From assembly GCA_947495425.1 (NCBI GenBank), contig CANLYR010000011.1, forward strand, positions 1-64,000: a DNA stretch of 64,000 nucleotides, given 5' to 3'. This document shows, in pieces, positions 22,288 to 32,265 of this stretch (its first letter is position 1; each line of letters begins with the position of its first letter). Position numbers and translations under genes: made by a program. The notes beneath the pieces were generated by a model that saw only the letters and a program-made list of their open reading frames with translations, was not told where the DNA came from and did not search any database. Origin of the DNA: an uncultured Aquimarina sp. (GTDB lineage Bacteria; Bacteroidota; Bacteroidia; Flavobacteriales; Flavobacteriaceae).

Positions 22288-22419
22288 AATGTAAGACGTT
22301 TTCTTGTAAGTAAACTTGTAAAAATCAATAAAAAATCGGTATAATACATTTTTTTATCGATGAAATACATTTTTTTACAAATTTTATTAGTATTAAGTAT
22401 GTCTTCAAATGATAATAAG

Positions 22420-22758
22420 ATGGAAAAAGTGTTACAATGGGAAGATTTTATGAAGGTAGATATGAGGGTAGGTACTATATTGAGTGCAACATTATTTGAA
22501 GAAGCGCGTAATCCTGCATACAAAATAGTGGTAGATTTTGGCGAGTTGGGACAGCGAAAAACGTCAGCGCAGATTACAGAATTATATCAACCAGAACTAC
22601 TTATTGGTAAGCAGGTGATTGCTGTTGTAAATTTTCCTCCAAAACAGATTGCCAACATGATAAGCGAATGTTTAATTATGGGGGCAATAGGAGAAGATAA
22701 AGAAGTAACCATGCTTACTTGTGATCTACCAGTCAAAAATGGGTTGAGGATAGGGTAG
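22420..22758 (+). CDS. csaA: CsaA-like tRNA-binding domain protein
   Basis: WEDFMKVDMRVGTILSATLFEEARNPAYKIVVDFGELGQRKTSAQIT; upstream part of the track ORF lies in the tandem repeat, so the start is moved. Confidence 0.88.
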   Translation: MEKVLQWEDFMKVDMRVGTILSATLFEEARNPAYKIVVDFGELGQRKTSAQITELYQPELLIGKQVIAVVNFPPKQIANMISECLIMGAIGEDKEVTMLTCDLPVKNGLRIG

Positions 22759-22774
22759 GAATAACCATTTTTGA

Positions 22775-23458
22775 TTACCCTTTTCTTTGTACTACTTCAA
22801 ATACCTTACTACCGTCACATTTTAAGGTTTTAGAGGGATATTTAAGAAGTAAGGCATAATCATGTGTAGCCATAAGGATCGTATTGCCGTTTTTATTGAT
22901 ATCCTGTAGGACTTCCATAACTTCTACTGAGGTTTGTGGATCTAAGTTTCCTGTAGGCTCGTCTGCTAATATTAATTCTGGATCGTTCAATAAAGCTCTG
23001 GCAATAGCAATACGCTGTTGCTCACCTCCTGATAGTTGATACGGAAATTTAAAATCTTTGGTTTTCATACCTACTTTATCCAAAACGTTATCAATCTTGT
23101 CGTCCATTGCTATTTCGTCTGTCCATCCAGTAGCTTTAAGCACAAAAAGTAAATTATCTTTTACAGTTCTATCATTAAGTAATTTGAAATCCTGAAATAC
23201 AATCCCAAGTTTTCTACGTAAGAATGGAATTTGATTTTCTTGTAGCGTAGGCAAATCAAAATCAACGATACTTCCTTCTCCTTCTAATAAAGGGAGATCT
23301 CCGTATAGTGTTTTCATAAAACTACTTTTTCCGGTACCGGTTTTACCAATAAGATACACAAAATCTCCTTTGTTGACTTCTACATTGACATCGGAGAGGA
23401 TTAAACTTTCGCGCTGATATATTGATGCATCTTTAAGGTTTAATACCGTATTAGACAT
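22775..23458 (-). CDS. ftsE: FtsE-like cell-division ABC transporter ATP-binding protein
   Basis: LIGKTGTGKSSFMKTLYG Walker A; LSGGEQQRIAIARALLNDPELILADEPTGNLD. Confidence 0.9.
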   Translation of the reverse strand: MSNTVLNLKDASIYQRESLILSDVNVEVNKGDFVYLIGKTGTGKSSFMKTLYGDLPLLEGEGSIVDFDLPTLQENQIPFLRRKLGIVFQDFKLLNDRTVKDNLLFVLKATGWTDEIAMDDKIDNVLDKVGMKTKDFKFPYQLSGGEQQRIAIARALLNDPELILADEPTGNLDPQTSVEVMEVLQDINKNGNTILMATHDYALLLKYPSKTLKCDGSKVFEVVQRKG

Positions 23459-23922
23459 AGGTTTTGATTGTAAATTAGTATTTATGGTAAAAATATAAAG
23501 TTTTCTGTTAAAAAAAATTTAGTGACCACAATAGTTTTTAACCGATATATGGATAACCTGTTTTTTATATAAATATTTTAGTTTTTACAATAGAGCTCCA
23601 TTCAAAAAAATGTGATTCGATGCTTAAAATGTGCATTAAGAATTGTCTAGAGTGAAATTTTAACATTCATAAAGTATTCATAATTCTAAATCTTCGATGT
23701 AATTATCTCAATAATTTTTCGTTATTACAATGAAAGATTAAGCTATCTTTAACACAAAATATATCCACGGGAAACGATATTTACTTTTTAAAATTAAGAA
23801 TTAAGGTCAGAACTATATAAAACTAACGATATCTGATGGTTTTATAACCTAGACTACGTTTATATGTATTTATATTCTCGTTGTTTAGTCTGTTGGGGTC
23901 TTAATAGTTTACAGTTAATACT

Positions 23923-26900
23923 ATGAAATATATCACCTCGGTGCTTTTTGTGATTAACCTGTCAGTCAATGTTTCTGCTCAGCAATCTGCAATCTACACC
24001 AATGAATTAGTGCAGTATAACCAAGCACTTGCATTATACAATAATAAACAATTCTTGGCTGCTCAAAATCTTTTTGATAAGGTAAGGGATATGGTCGATG
24101 ATGAAAATATCGATGCCAATTGTTCGTATTATATCGCCAATTGTGCAGTTTGGTTAAATCAGAAAGATGCAGATCAATTACTAGAGCGTTTTGTAGTACA
24201 ATATCCTACAAGTATTAAACGCAATGCAGCATATCTTGATGCAGCTACCTATTATTTTGATAACGGAAAATATGCCTATGCACGCAAATGGTATGATAAG
24301 GTTGATGCATCTAATTTAAGTCGTAGCGAGAAAGAAAGATTCAACTTCAATAATGGGTATGCGTATTTCAAAATTCAACGATTTAATGAAGCAAAGAAGT
24401 TTCTAAATCAAGTACAAGATTCGCCTGAGTATGGAGCAAAAGCCAAATATTATCTCGGTTTTATAGCTTATGAAGGGGATAATTATCAAGAAGCCGACAA
24501 ACTATTTGACGAGGTTAAAGATTTAGATCAGTACAATAAAAACCTGTCCTATTTCCAGAGTGATATGAATTTTAAAGCAGGTGATTTTGAAGGCGCTATC
24601 AAAGAAGGACTCACACAATTACCAAAATCTAAACCTTCAGAAAAATCAGAATTAAATAAAATTATAGGTGAAAGCTATTTCAATCTTGGAAACTATGAAA
24701 AAGCAATTCCTTATCTCAAAGAATATAAAGGACGTAAAGGAAAATGGAACAATACGGATTATTACTACCTAGGCTATGCGTATTATAAGAAAGGAGAATA
24801 TGCAAATGCAATTTCTGAATTCAATAAAATTGTTGGCGGTCGCAATGCTACAGCACAGAATGCCTACTACCATCTTGCCGAATCATATTTGAAAACCGAT
24901 CAGAAACAACAGGCTCTAAATGCATTTAAGAATGCTTCAGAAATGGATTTTGAAGCCAAGATCAAGGAAGATGCATTGTATAATTATGCAAAGTTAAGTT
25001 ACGAAATTGGGAACTCATACGAGAGTGCCCCAAAGGTTTTACTTCGTTACTTAGATCAATATCCAAATACGGCGTTCGAGGAGGAAATCAAGGAACTATT
25101 GGTAAGCTCTTATATTACATCAAAAAATTATAAAGAAGCAATGGATCTTCTAGAGGGAAGTCGAAATTTTGCTGACAAAGAAGTGTATCAAAAAGTTGCC
25201 TATTATCGAGGGATAGAATTATATAATGAAAATAACTTAGCTGAAGCTATTATATATTTTAATAAGTCTTTAAAAGATCAGGTAAATCCTGATGTTACTG
25301 CCAGAGCGATCTATTGGAAAGCAGAGAGTCATTATTTACTTAACGACTTTGATGAAGCATTAATTGATTTTAAACAATTTCAGGGTAGTACTGGTGCTTC
25401 ATCTACTATAGAATACAGAGAGATTGATTATAATTTGGGATATACATATTTCAAACTAAAGCAATACGCACAAGCAGCTAAGTATTTTGAATCATTTTCT
25501 AAGAAAACCGATATAGACGATGCACGACAAACAGATGCATATCTTAGATTAGGAGACAGTCATTTTATTTCTAGTAAATACTGGCCGGCCATGGAAGCGT
25601 ATAATAAAGCTATTCAAAAAAATGGACCAGATTCTGACTACGCGCATTATCAAAAAGCAATCAGTTATGGTTTTGTAAATAAACATGATCAAAAGATCAA
25701 AGATCTTGAGCGGTTTTTATTAGAATATCCTAACTCTACCTATCGTGATGATGCCATGTTTGCGTTGGGTGATGTGTATGTGTCACAAAATAAGACACAG
25801 CGCGGTATCGATGCATATGACCGTTTGATTGGAGAGTTGCCCAGAAGCTCATATGTTCCCAAAGCATTACTAAAACAAGGACTCGTATTTTATAATAAAG
25901 ATCAGGGTAATAAAGCCTTATCAAAATTCAAAAAAGTAGCAGCAGAATACCCGGGAACAGACGAATCTATACAAGCGGTAAATACAGCTAGGCTGATCTA
26001 CGTAGATTTAGGAAGAACAGATGAATATGCATCTTGGGTAAAAGGACTAAGTTTTATAGATGTAAGTGATGCTGATTTGGATAATACCTCATATGAAGCT
26101 GCTGAGAAGCAATTTATAGAAAATAACGATACTGCCGCAATTAACGGATTTGAGAAATACCTTAGGGACTTCCCTAATGGGGCACATGCCTTAAAAAGTC
26201 ACTTCTATCTGGGACAAGTATACTTCAAAAAAGGAGATAAAGAAGCTGCCATACCACATTATGAATTTGTACTTCAAAAAGATAGAACAGAATTTACAGA
26301 ACAATCCTTAGCCAGATTATCTCAGATCTATCTGGAAAACCGTAATGATGAAAAAGCAATTCCTGTACTCGAACGATTAGAGCGTGATGCAGAGTATCCA
26401 CAAAATATTGTTTTTGCACAATCTAATTTGATGAAATCGTATTATCAATTACGCAATTATCAAAAAACTATTGAGTATGCAGATAAAGCACTGGCTAATC
26501 CCAAAATCCAGAATGATGTAAAAAGTGATGCACAACTATTTACAGCCAGAGCAGCGTTGCAAACAAATGACATGGCTCGTGCTAAAAGCGCGTATGCAGT
26601 AGTACAAAAAATAGCGACAGGAGAATTAGCCGCCGAGGCCTTGTATTACGAAGCATATTTTAAAAATGAAGAAGGAAAGTATAAAATTTCTAATGAAACG
26701 ATACAAAAACTATCCAAAGATTATCCGGGATATAGATTGTATGGTTCTAAAGGGTTGATACTTATGGCAAAAAATTTCTATGGGCTTAAGGATGCATATC
26801 AGGCAACCTATATATTAGAGAGTGTAATTAAAAACTTCTCTGATTTTCCTGATGTCGTTGATGAGGCCCAATCCGAACTCAAAAAGATTAAAGCCGAAGA

Positions 26901-26937
26901 GGCAAAAACAAATTCATCCATCCAAACCGAACAGTAA
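23923..26937 (+). CDS. large secreted tetratricopeptide-repeat protein
   Basis: Signal peptide and many TPR units (A..YY.KGEYANAISEFNKIV, ALGDVYVSQNKTQRGIDAYDRLI). Confidence 0.93.
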   Translation: MKYITSVLFVINLSVNVSAQQSAIYTNELVQYNQALALYNNKQFLAAQNLFDKVRDMVDDENIDANCSYYIANCAVWLNQKDADQLLERFVVQYPTSIKRNAAYLDAATYYFDNGKYAYARKWYDKVDASNLSRSEKERFNFNNGYAYFKIQRFNEAKKFLNQVQDSPEYGAKAKYYLGFIAYEGDNYQEADKLFDEVKDLDQYNKNLSYFQSDMNFKAGDFEGAIKEGLTQLPKSKPSEKSELNKIIGESYFNLGNYEKAIPYLKEYKGRKGKWNNTDYYYLGYAYYKKGEYANAISEFNKIVGGRNATAQNAYYHLAESYLKTDQKQQALNAFKNASEMDFEAKIKEDALYNYAKLSYEIGNSYESAPKVLLRYLDQYPNTAFEEEIKELLVSSYITSKNYKEAMDLLEGSRNFADKEVYQKVAYYRGIELYNENNLAEAIIYFNKSLKDQVNPDVTARAIYWKAESHYLLNDFDEALIDFKQFQGSTGASSTIEYREIDYNLGYTYFKLKQYAQAAKYFESFSKKTDIDDARQTDAYLRLGDSHFISSKYWPAMEAYNKAIQKNGPDSDYAHYQKAISYGFVNKHDQKIKDLERFLLEYPNSTYRDDAMFALGDVYVSQNKTQRGIDAYDRLIGELPRSSYVPKALLKQGLVFYNKDQGNKALSKFKKVAAEYPGTDESIQAVNTARLIYVDLGRTDEYASWVKGLSFIDVSDADLDNTSYEAAEKQFIENNDTAAINGFEKYLRDFPNGAHALKSHFYLGQVYFKKGDKEAAIPHYEFVLQKDRTEFTEQSLARLSQIYLENRNDEKAIPVLERLERDAEYPQNIVFAQSNLMKSYYQLRNYQKTIEYADKALANPKIQNDVKSDAQLFTARAALQTNDMARAKSAYAVVQKIATGELAAEALYYEAYFKNEEGKYKISNETIQKLSKDYPGYRLYGSKGLILMAKNFYGLKDAYQATYILESVIKNFSDFPDVVDEAQSELKKIKAEEAKTNSSIQTEQ

Positions 26938-27007
26938 TATTAAGTCATACCAATTCTTCAATATTAAAATTATATAAGAATTGGTATTAAAAAACGATGT
27001 GTATCTC

Positions 27008-28750
27008 ATGATTAGATATTTTCAGAAAGTACTACCTTTTATTTGTTTCAGCATACTAAGCGTTTGTGCGATAGCGCAAGAAAAAGACAATGAAACGCTC
27101 GAGACAGAGCGCGTAGTCATTGTAAAAGCATACACACCTACAATTAGCGACGCATTTAAGGTGAAATCTACTCCGGTTCTTAATGATTCGGTTGCCCAAA
27201 AGAAAAAGCAAATACAATACACTATTTTTTCGGTCCCTGTAGCGTCTACTTATACACCTGCAAAAGGAAGAGCAACTAATATAGATCGCCCAAAACCCAT
27301 AGATATATATGATAACTATGCGACTTTGGGATTTGGGAACTTTACATCAGTGCTGGCAGAGTTTTATAGTAATTTTCAGATCGACCGCACCGATAATCTA
27401 GGCTTATATTTACATCATAATTCATCTCAAGGTGGTATTGATGAAGTGGTATTAGAGGATAAATTCTATAACTCTGTTTTAGATCTTAACTATACTTCTC
27501 GTAAAAGGGATTATACGTATGGATTAGAAGTGGGTGCAGAGCATCAGTTATACAATTGGTATGGGCTGCCAGAAATACCAACTCTAACGCAAACACAAAT
27601 TGATGCTATCGACCCACAACAAAATTATTATGGGTTTAAACTGGGAGGGAAGCTCCAGTTCGATGAACAGTATTTTAAGAAAGCTACATTGAAGTATCGA
27701 TTTTTTGGTGATGCATTGGGATCTGTAGAACATCACGTAGTTGCAAAACCTACTTTTGAGTTTGAAATGGGAAATTCATTAATCACTACAAATTTTATTG
27801 GGGATTATCTTAGCGGTAGCTTTGATCGGGATCGAGACCCCATTTTACAAACACCTAATAATTATGGTGTTCTTAATCTTGGTGTACACCCTAGTTTGGT
27901 GATCTTAAGAGATAATCTAACAGTAAATCTGGGCGCAGCTTTCTATTATAGTATTGATACAGAAAATGAAGACAATGATATTTTTTTCTATCCCAAAGTC
28001 ACAGCATCCTATAGATTATTAGAAGAATCTGTTATCGCATATGGTGGACTAGAGGGTGACTTACAACAAAACACGTATAGAGACGCCGTACAAAACAATC
28101 CATATGTATCTCCAACTCTTATTGTAGCCCCTACCAATACATCGTATGATGCATATGTTGGTTTAAAAGGTAAAATCTCTGATGTGGTGAGTTATAATTT
28201 TAGAGGAAGCTATGTTTCTGAAGATGAAAAACCTTTGTTTGTTAGTAATGAGAGACCAACACTACAGTTAGAAGGCTATGATTATGGCAATTCTTTCTCC
28301 TATCGTTATGATGATATTAATACTCTTGTTGGCTATGGAGAGTTAAATGTTGAGGTTAATAAGAAGTTTAAATTAGGAGCTTCAGCAGAATATTTTAACT
28401 ATAGCACCGAAGACGAGCAAGAAGCATGGAATTTACCTGAATTGAAAGCTTCAGTCTATTTAGATTATCAGATCAATACACAGTGGTTCTTTGGCGCACA
28501 ATTATTTTATGTGGGTGAGCGAGAAGATATTGATAATACACTAATTTCGGTTCCCGGGATTACCGAAGCTAACGTTACTCTTGATAGCTTTTTTGATGCC
28601 AACGTAAATCTTGGTTATCGCATTAATGACCAACTTTCCTTTTTTGTCAAAGGAAATAACCTGGCAGGAGAGAATTATCAGCGATGGGTCAATTTTCCGG
28701 TGCAGGGGATACAATTTTTAGGGGGGGCTACCTATAAGTTTGATTATTAA
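27008..28750 (+). CDS. outer-membrane beta-barrel, TonB-dependent-receptor-like
   Basis: Signal peptide; alternating beta-strands; C-terminal NLAGENYQRWVNFPVQGIQFLGGATYKFDY. Confidence 0.8.
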   Translation: MIRYFQKVLPFICFSILSVCAIAQEKDNETLETERVVIVKAYTPTISDAFKVKSTPVLNDSVAQKKKQIQYTIFSVPVASTYTPAKGRATNIDRPKPIDIYDNYATLGFGNFTSVLAEFYSNFQIDRTDNLGLYLHHNSSQGGIDEVVLEDKFYNSVLDLNYTSRKRDYTYGLEVGAEHQLYNWYGLPEIPTLTQTQIDAIDPQQNYYGFKLGGKLQFDEQYFKKATLKYRFFGDALGSVEHHVVAKPTFEFEMGNSLITTNFIGDYLSGSFDRDRDPILQTPNNYGVLNLGVHPSLVILRDNLTVNLGAAFYYSIDTENEDNDIFFYPKVTASYRLLEESVIAYGGLEGDLQQNTYRDAVQNNPYVSPTLIVAPTNTSYDAYVGLKGKISDVVSYNFRGSYVSEDEKPLFVSNERPTLQLEGYDYGNSFSYRYDDINTLVGYGELNVEVNKKFKLGASAEYFNYSTEDEQEAWNLPELKASVYLDYQINTQWFFGAQLFYVGEREDIDNTLISVPGITEANVTLDSFFDANVNLGYRINDQLSFFVKGNNLAGENYQRWVNFPVQGIQFLGGATYKFDY

Positions 28751-28793
28751 TCACTAAACTTCTCCTTCAACTGAGATCAAGTAAATCTAAATC

Positions 28794-29156
28794 ATGGAAG
28801 AAGAAATTGAAATAGAAAGTATAGAATTATTCCCAATATTTGTATTGCTATCAATAACGGTAATTATTTGTGTGGCAATGTTCTTGTATTTCAAATACAG
28901 AAACAGCTATGGGTTGCAAGAGTCCAATGACTCCTACTTACAAAAAGTAGCACATCTTTCTCATAGAGAAAAGCAAGTACTAGACGAAATTGTACAGTAC
29001 AAATCTCAAAAAGAAATTGCAAAAATACTTTTTATAGAGGTATCAACTGTAAAATCCCACGCGAATAAGATTTATAAGGTATTTGATGTAAAGAATAGGC
29101 ATGAGCTGCTTAAGGTTTTACCATCGACTAGCAATATAGATGTACAATCAGAATAA
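28794..29156 (+). CDS. membrane-anchored LuxR-type HTH protein
   Basis: N-terminal TM, then LSHREKQVLDEIVQYKSQKEIAKILFIEVSTVKSHANKIYKVFDVKNRHEL. Confidence 0.88.
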   Translation: MEEEIEIESIELFPIFVLLSITVIICVAMFLYFKYRNSYGLQESNDSYLQKVAHLSHREKQVLDEIVQYKSQKEIAKILFIEVSTVKSHANKIYKVFDVKNRHELLKVLPSTSNIDVQSE

Positions 29157-29261
29157 ATTATATAACCCAACCTCTTTCCAACCTTTTTCCAACCTGCAAA
29201 AAAGCATTGCTACATCTACATAAGATAATTTTGGGTCATACTAATTTTTAAAAGAATAATA

Positions 29262-30362
29262 ATGACCAGATTTGTTTTGATTTTAGCTTCTATCTTTTTT
29301 TTAATGCAAGGATGTAAAGATGATAACAGTATTCCTGAAGGTACTCTTCTTTCAAAAATTGATGAAATTATAGAAAAAGAGACTGATTTTAATGGAGTAG
29401 TACACATAGGAACAACAGATGCCGTTTCTTATAGTAAAGGCTTTGGCTTTGCAGATAGAGAGAACCAGATAGCGATTGATCAAAATACAGTTTTTGATAT
29501 AGGCTCGATAACAAAACCATTTACCGCTATGGGAATTATTAAATGCCAGGAACTTGGGCTGCTGGAGTATCAAGATGCGCTGTACAATTTTTTCCCCGAA
29601 GCACCAGAAGATAAAAAAGATATTACTATCGAACAATTACTTACGCATAGTTCTGGGTTGATTGATGCCATAGGTAGTGATTACGACGAGATTTCTAAAG
29701 AGGCATATCTAGAAGAGGTCTTTAAAACACAGTTACTTTTCTCGCCAGGGGAGCGATATACATATTCAAACATAGGCTTCAGTCTTTTGGGAATTATTAT
29801 TGAAACTGTAAGTAATGCATCTTATGAAGAATTCTTAAATGAGCAAATTTTTGATTCATCAGCAATGAAAACTGCCGGATATCTGCTGCCAGATTATAGT
29901 AACGAAGAGGTTGCTAACGGATACGATGATTTAGGCGTATTTGAGGCGCCAATGACTAATCTAGGAAAACCAAACGAACAACCATGGGATATTGATGGCC
30001 CATACTGGCACCTAAAAGGCAATGGCGGGCTATTGATGTCGGCAAATGATATCACCAAATATTATAAATCTATAAAGGCAAATCTGATAAACGAAGTAAA
30101 CAAACAAAAAATGTATACGAAATATATAAGAGAAGATGCCACTAGCGAATTCTATAGAGGTTATGGTTGGGGCATACTTGATAGTAATAGAGGATTAGTA
30201 GCCACACATAATGGGGGGAATGATATCTTTTTCGCTGATTTTGCATATTTAATTGAACAAGATCTATTTATATTTTTGGCATCTAATTCTTACAGGCAAA
30301 GTCAGGATGATCTCTTATACAAGCTACTAAATGTATTATCTATAGAAATTAAGGATAATTAA
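29262..30362 (+). CDS. serine hydrolase, beta-lactamase/class C family lipoprotein
   Basis: FDIGSITKPFTAMGI (SxxK), YSNIGFSLLG (YxN). Confidence 0.92.
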   Translation: MTRFVLILASIFFLMQGCKDDNSIPEGTLLSKIDEIIEKETDFNGVVHIGTTDAVSYSKGFGFADRENQIAIDQNTVFDIGSITKPFTAMGIIKCQELGLLEYQDALYNFFPEAPEDKKDITIEQLLTHSSGLIDAIGSDYDEISKEAYLEEVFKTQLLFSPGERYTYSNIGFSLLGIIIETVSNASYEEFLNEQIFDSSAMKTAGYLLPDYSNEEVANGYDDLGVFEAPMTNLGKPNEQPWDIDGPYWHLKGNGGLLMSANDITKYYKSIKANLINEVNKQKMYTKYIREDATSEFYRGYGWGILDSNRGLVATHNGGNDIFFADFAYLIEQDLFIFLASNSYRQSQDDLLYKLLNVLSIEIKDN

Positions 30363-30424
30363 ACGCTAAGATGAATATCACATATACTAATTCACTATGA
30401 GCTTTAAAGTCCATAGTGGCTCAG

Positions 30425-30540
30425 TTTTGTAACGAGCTCCTGCACCCCTGCGAGAGCTATTTTTATTTTGTAATGAACTCCTGCACCCCTGCGAGAGCTA
30501 TTTTTATTTTTGTAACGAGCTCTCGTCACTGGCAGGAGTT
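30425..30540. repeat. intergenic tandem plus inverted repeat element
   Basis: 41/42-bp direct repeat (TTTTGTAACGAGCTCCTGCACCCCTGCGAGAGCTATTTTTAT twice, third partial), last unit forms inverted arms. Confidence 0.9.
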
Positions 30541-30658
30541 GTACACGTGATTGATATATAGTTTTTTATATGTTTTTTCGAAATTTTGTATTCGAATAGG
30601 TGTTGTGCTCATCATAGATATTAGAAAAGGTATAATTTTTGTTGTATTTTAGGTAAAA

Positions 30659-31480
30659 ATGAAATCTATGAAAAGTATTTTTCTCTTTGCCTTTAGCTTC
30701 TTTACACTACTTACACATGCTCAGGATAACTTCAAGCTGTATTATGAAGAAACTGAGAATGGATTTAAAATCCTGGCTGATAATGATGAGTATAGCCCCG
30801 TATCTGCAAAAATTAACTTCAAACTAGAGAATCTAAAGGCTACAAAAGGCAATACTAAAGTTTTTGTGGTACCGGCAAGAACTAAAAAGTATACGATTAC
30901 AGACCTTAATGTAATAGATCGAAAAAAAAGGATTAAACTAGGGTATGAATCTACGTATAATCATGGTGACCATGCAAAAGAAACATATGATACTAATTTT
31001 GAATACTATTTACCATTTGCTAATGGAGCTACTTTTTGGGTTTCACAGGGATATAATGGTAGCATTTCTCATCAAAATGAAAATGCCTTAGATTTCAAAA
31101 TGCCAGTAGGAACCAAGATTTATGCAGCAAGGGGCGGAGTTGTTGTTGATATAGAAGAAAGTTTCAAAGAAAGCTGTACTACTGCCGAATGTGCTAAATA
31201 CAATAACTTTATAGTGGTGTATCATAGCGACGGTACTTTTGCAGAGTATACGCATATCAAGAAAAATGGAGTTGATGTACAAGTAGGAGATCAAATAAAA
31301 ATTGGACAATTTATTGGTTATAGTGGCGATGTTGGTTGGGCTACAGGACCACATCTGCACTTTATAGTATTCTTGCAAAAGTTAAAGGATAGAATTACGT
31401 TGAAGACAAAGTTTTTGACAAATAAAGGAAAACAAGCTGTTCTGCTTACCGAAAAAGAACAATATACACGAGGGTATTAA
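30659..31480 (+). CDS. M23-family peptidase
   Basis: HQNENALDFKMPVGTKIYAARGGVVV; YSGDVGWATGPHLHFIVF. Confidence 0.92.
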   Translation: MKSMKSIFLFAFSFFTLLTHAQDNFKLYYEETENGFKILADNDEYSPVSAKINFKLENLKATKGNTKVFVVPARTKKYTITDLNVIDRKKRIKLGYESTYNHGDHAKETYDTNFEYYLPFANGATFWVSQGYNGSISHQNENALDFKMPVGTKIYAARGGVVVDIEESFKESCTTAECAKYNNFIVVYHSDGTFAEYTHIKKNGVDVQVGDQIKIGQFIGYSGDVGWATGPHLHFIVFLQKLKDRITLKTKFLTNKGKQAVLLTEKEQYTRGY

Positions 31481-31498
31481 TACAAGAGAATTTTGCTT

Positions 31499-32101
31499 AT
31501 GCTTGATTTTAACTTTTCACAACACTATATCTTAGAAGATGATTTTGTGTTACTTCGCCCATTACATATCGAAGATGTAAATCATCTATTACCTATTGCT
31601 AATGAACCTAATATCTGGGATTATTCCTTTGTAAAAGGAGACGGGCTGCAAAATCTAACACACTACATACAATCTGCTATCAATAATCGAAAAGCCAAAA
31701 GAGAATACCCCTTTATAGTATATGATAAAACCAAAAAGCAATACGCTGGAAGTACAAGATATTGTGAAATAACACCAATCTTATCAGCAATCAGAATAGG
31801 ATATACTTGGTACGGATCAGTTTTTAGAGGAACCGGACTTAATAAACATTGCAAATACCTCATGTTTCAATTTGCTTTTGAGACCATGAAAGCTAAACGA
31901 ATCGGGCTCGGTGCTTATGTCGAGAATACAATAAGCATTGCGGCAATGCAAAGTGTGGGGTGTACACAAGAAGGTATTTTAAAAAGCATTTTTCCTGCAG
32001 TTAATGGTCAGGGAAGAACTGATGGAGTTTTGTTTAGTATCCTTAAAGAAGAATGGGATGCAGAAGAGAAGGGGAAGCTTAAGGCCAAACTGAGACATTA
32101 G
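31499..32101 (+). CDS. GNAT family N-acetyltransferase
   Basis: LLRPLHIEDVNHLL...RGTGLNKHCKYLMFQFAFE...VENTISIAAMQSVGCTQEGIL. Confidence 0.9.
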   Translation: MLDFNFSQHYILEDDFVLLRPLHIEDVNHLLPIANEPNIWDYSFVKGDGLQNLTHYIQSAINNRKAKREYPFIVYDKTKKQYAGSTRYCEITPILSAIRIGYTWYGSVFRGTGLNKHCKYLMFQFAFETMKAKRIGLGAYVENTISIAAMQSVGCTQEGILKSIFPAVNGQGRTDGVLFSILKEEWDAEEKGKLKAKLRH

Positions 32102-32265
32102 TATGCTGTTTGGTAGATTAAAAAAGAGCTTCTCGATAATACAATGATAATCGTGGTATCCAGAATTTAAGTTTCTTTAAAATTAACTATTATTAACATT
32201 AAACATATTGATTTACAGGGTATTGTTTTCTATTTTTAAGAATGTTAATCTTTAAGTCTAATGTT

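Larger units (their letters stand above)
21880..22390. repeat. imperfect tandem duplication, about 257-263 bp offset
   Basis: Long near-identical blocks, e.g. GTCGATATTTTGGGG(T)ATGAATTGGGGCTAACTCAAATATCTTGG. Confidence 0.9.

Noticed and set aside
30425-30540. CRISPR-like short array
   Set aside because: Only two to three units, no unique spacers of regular length, no cas genes, and the third unit is an inverted arm.
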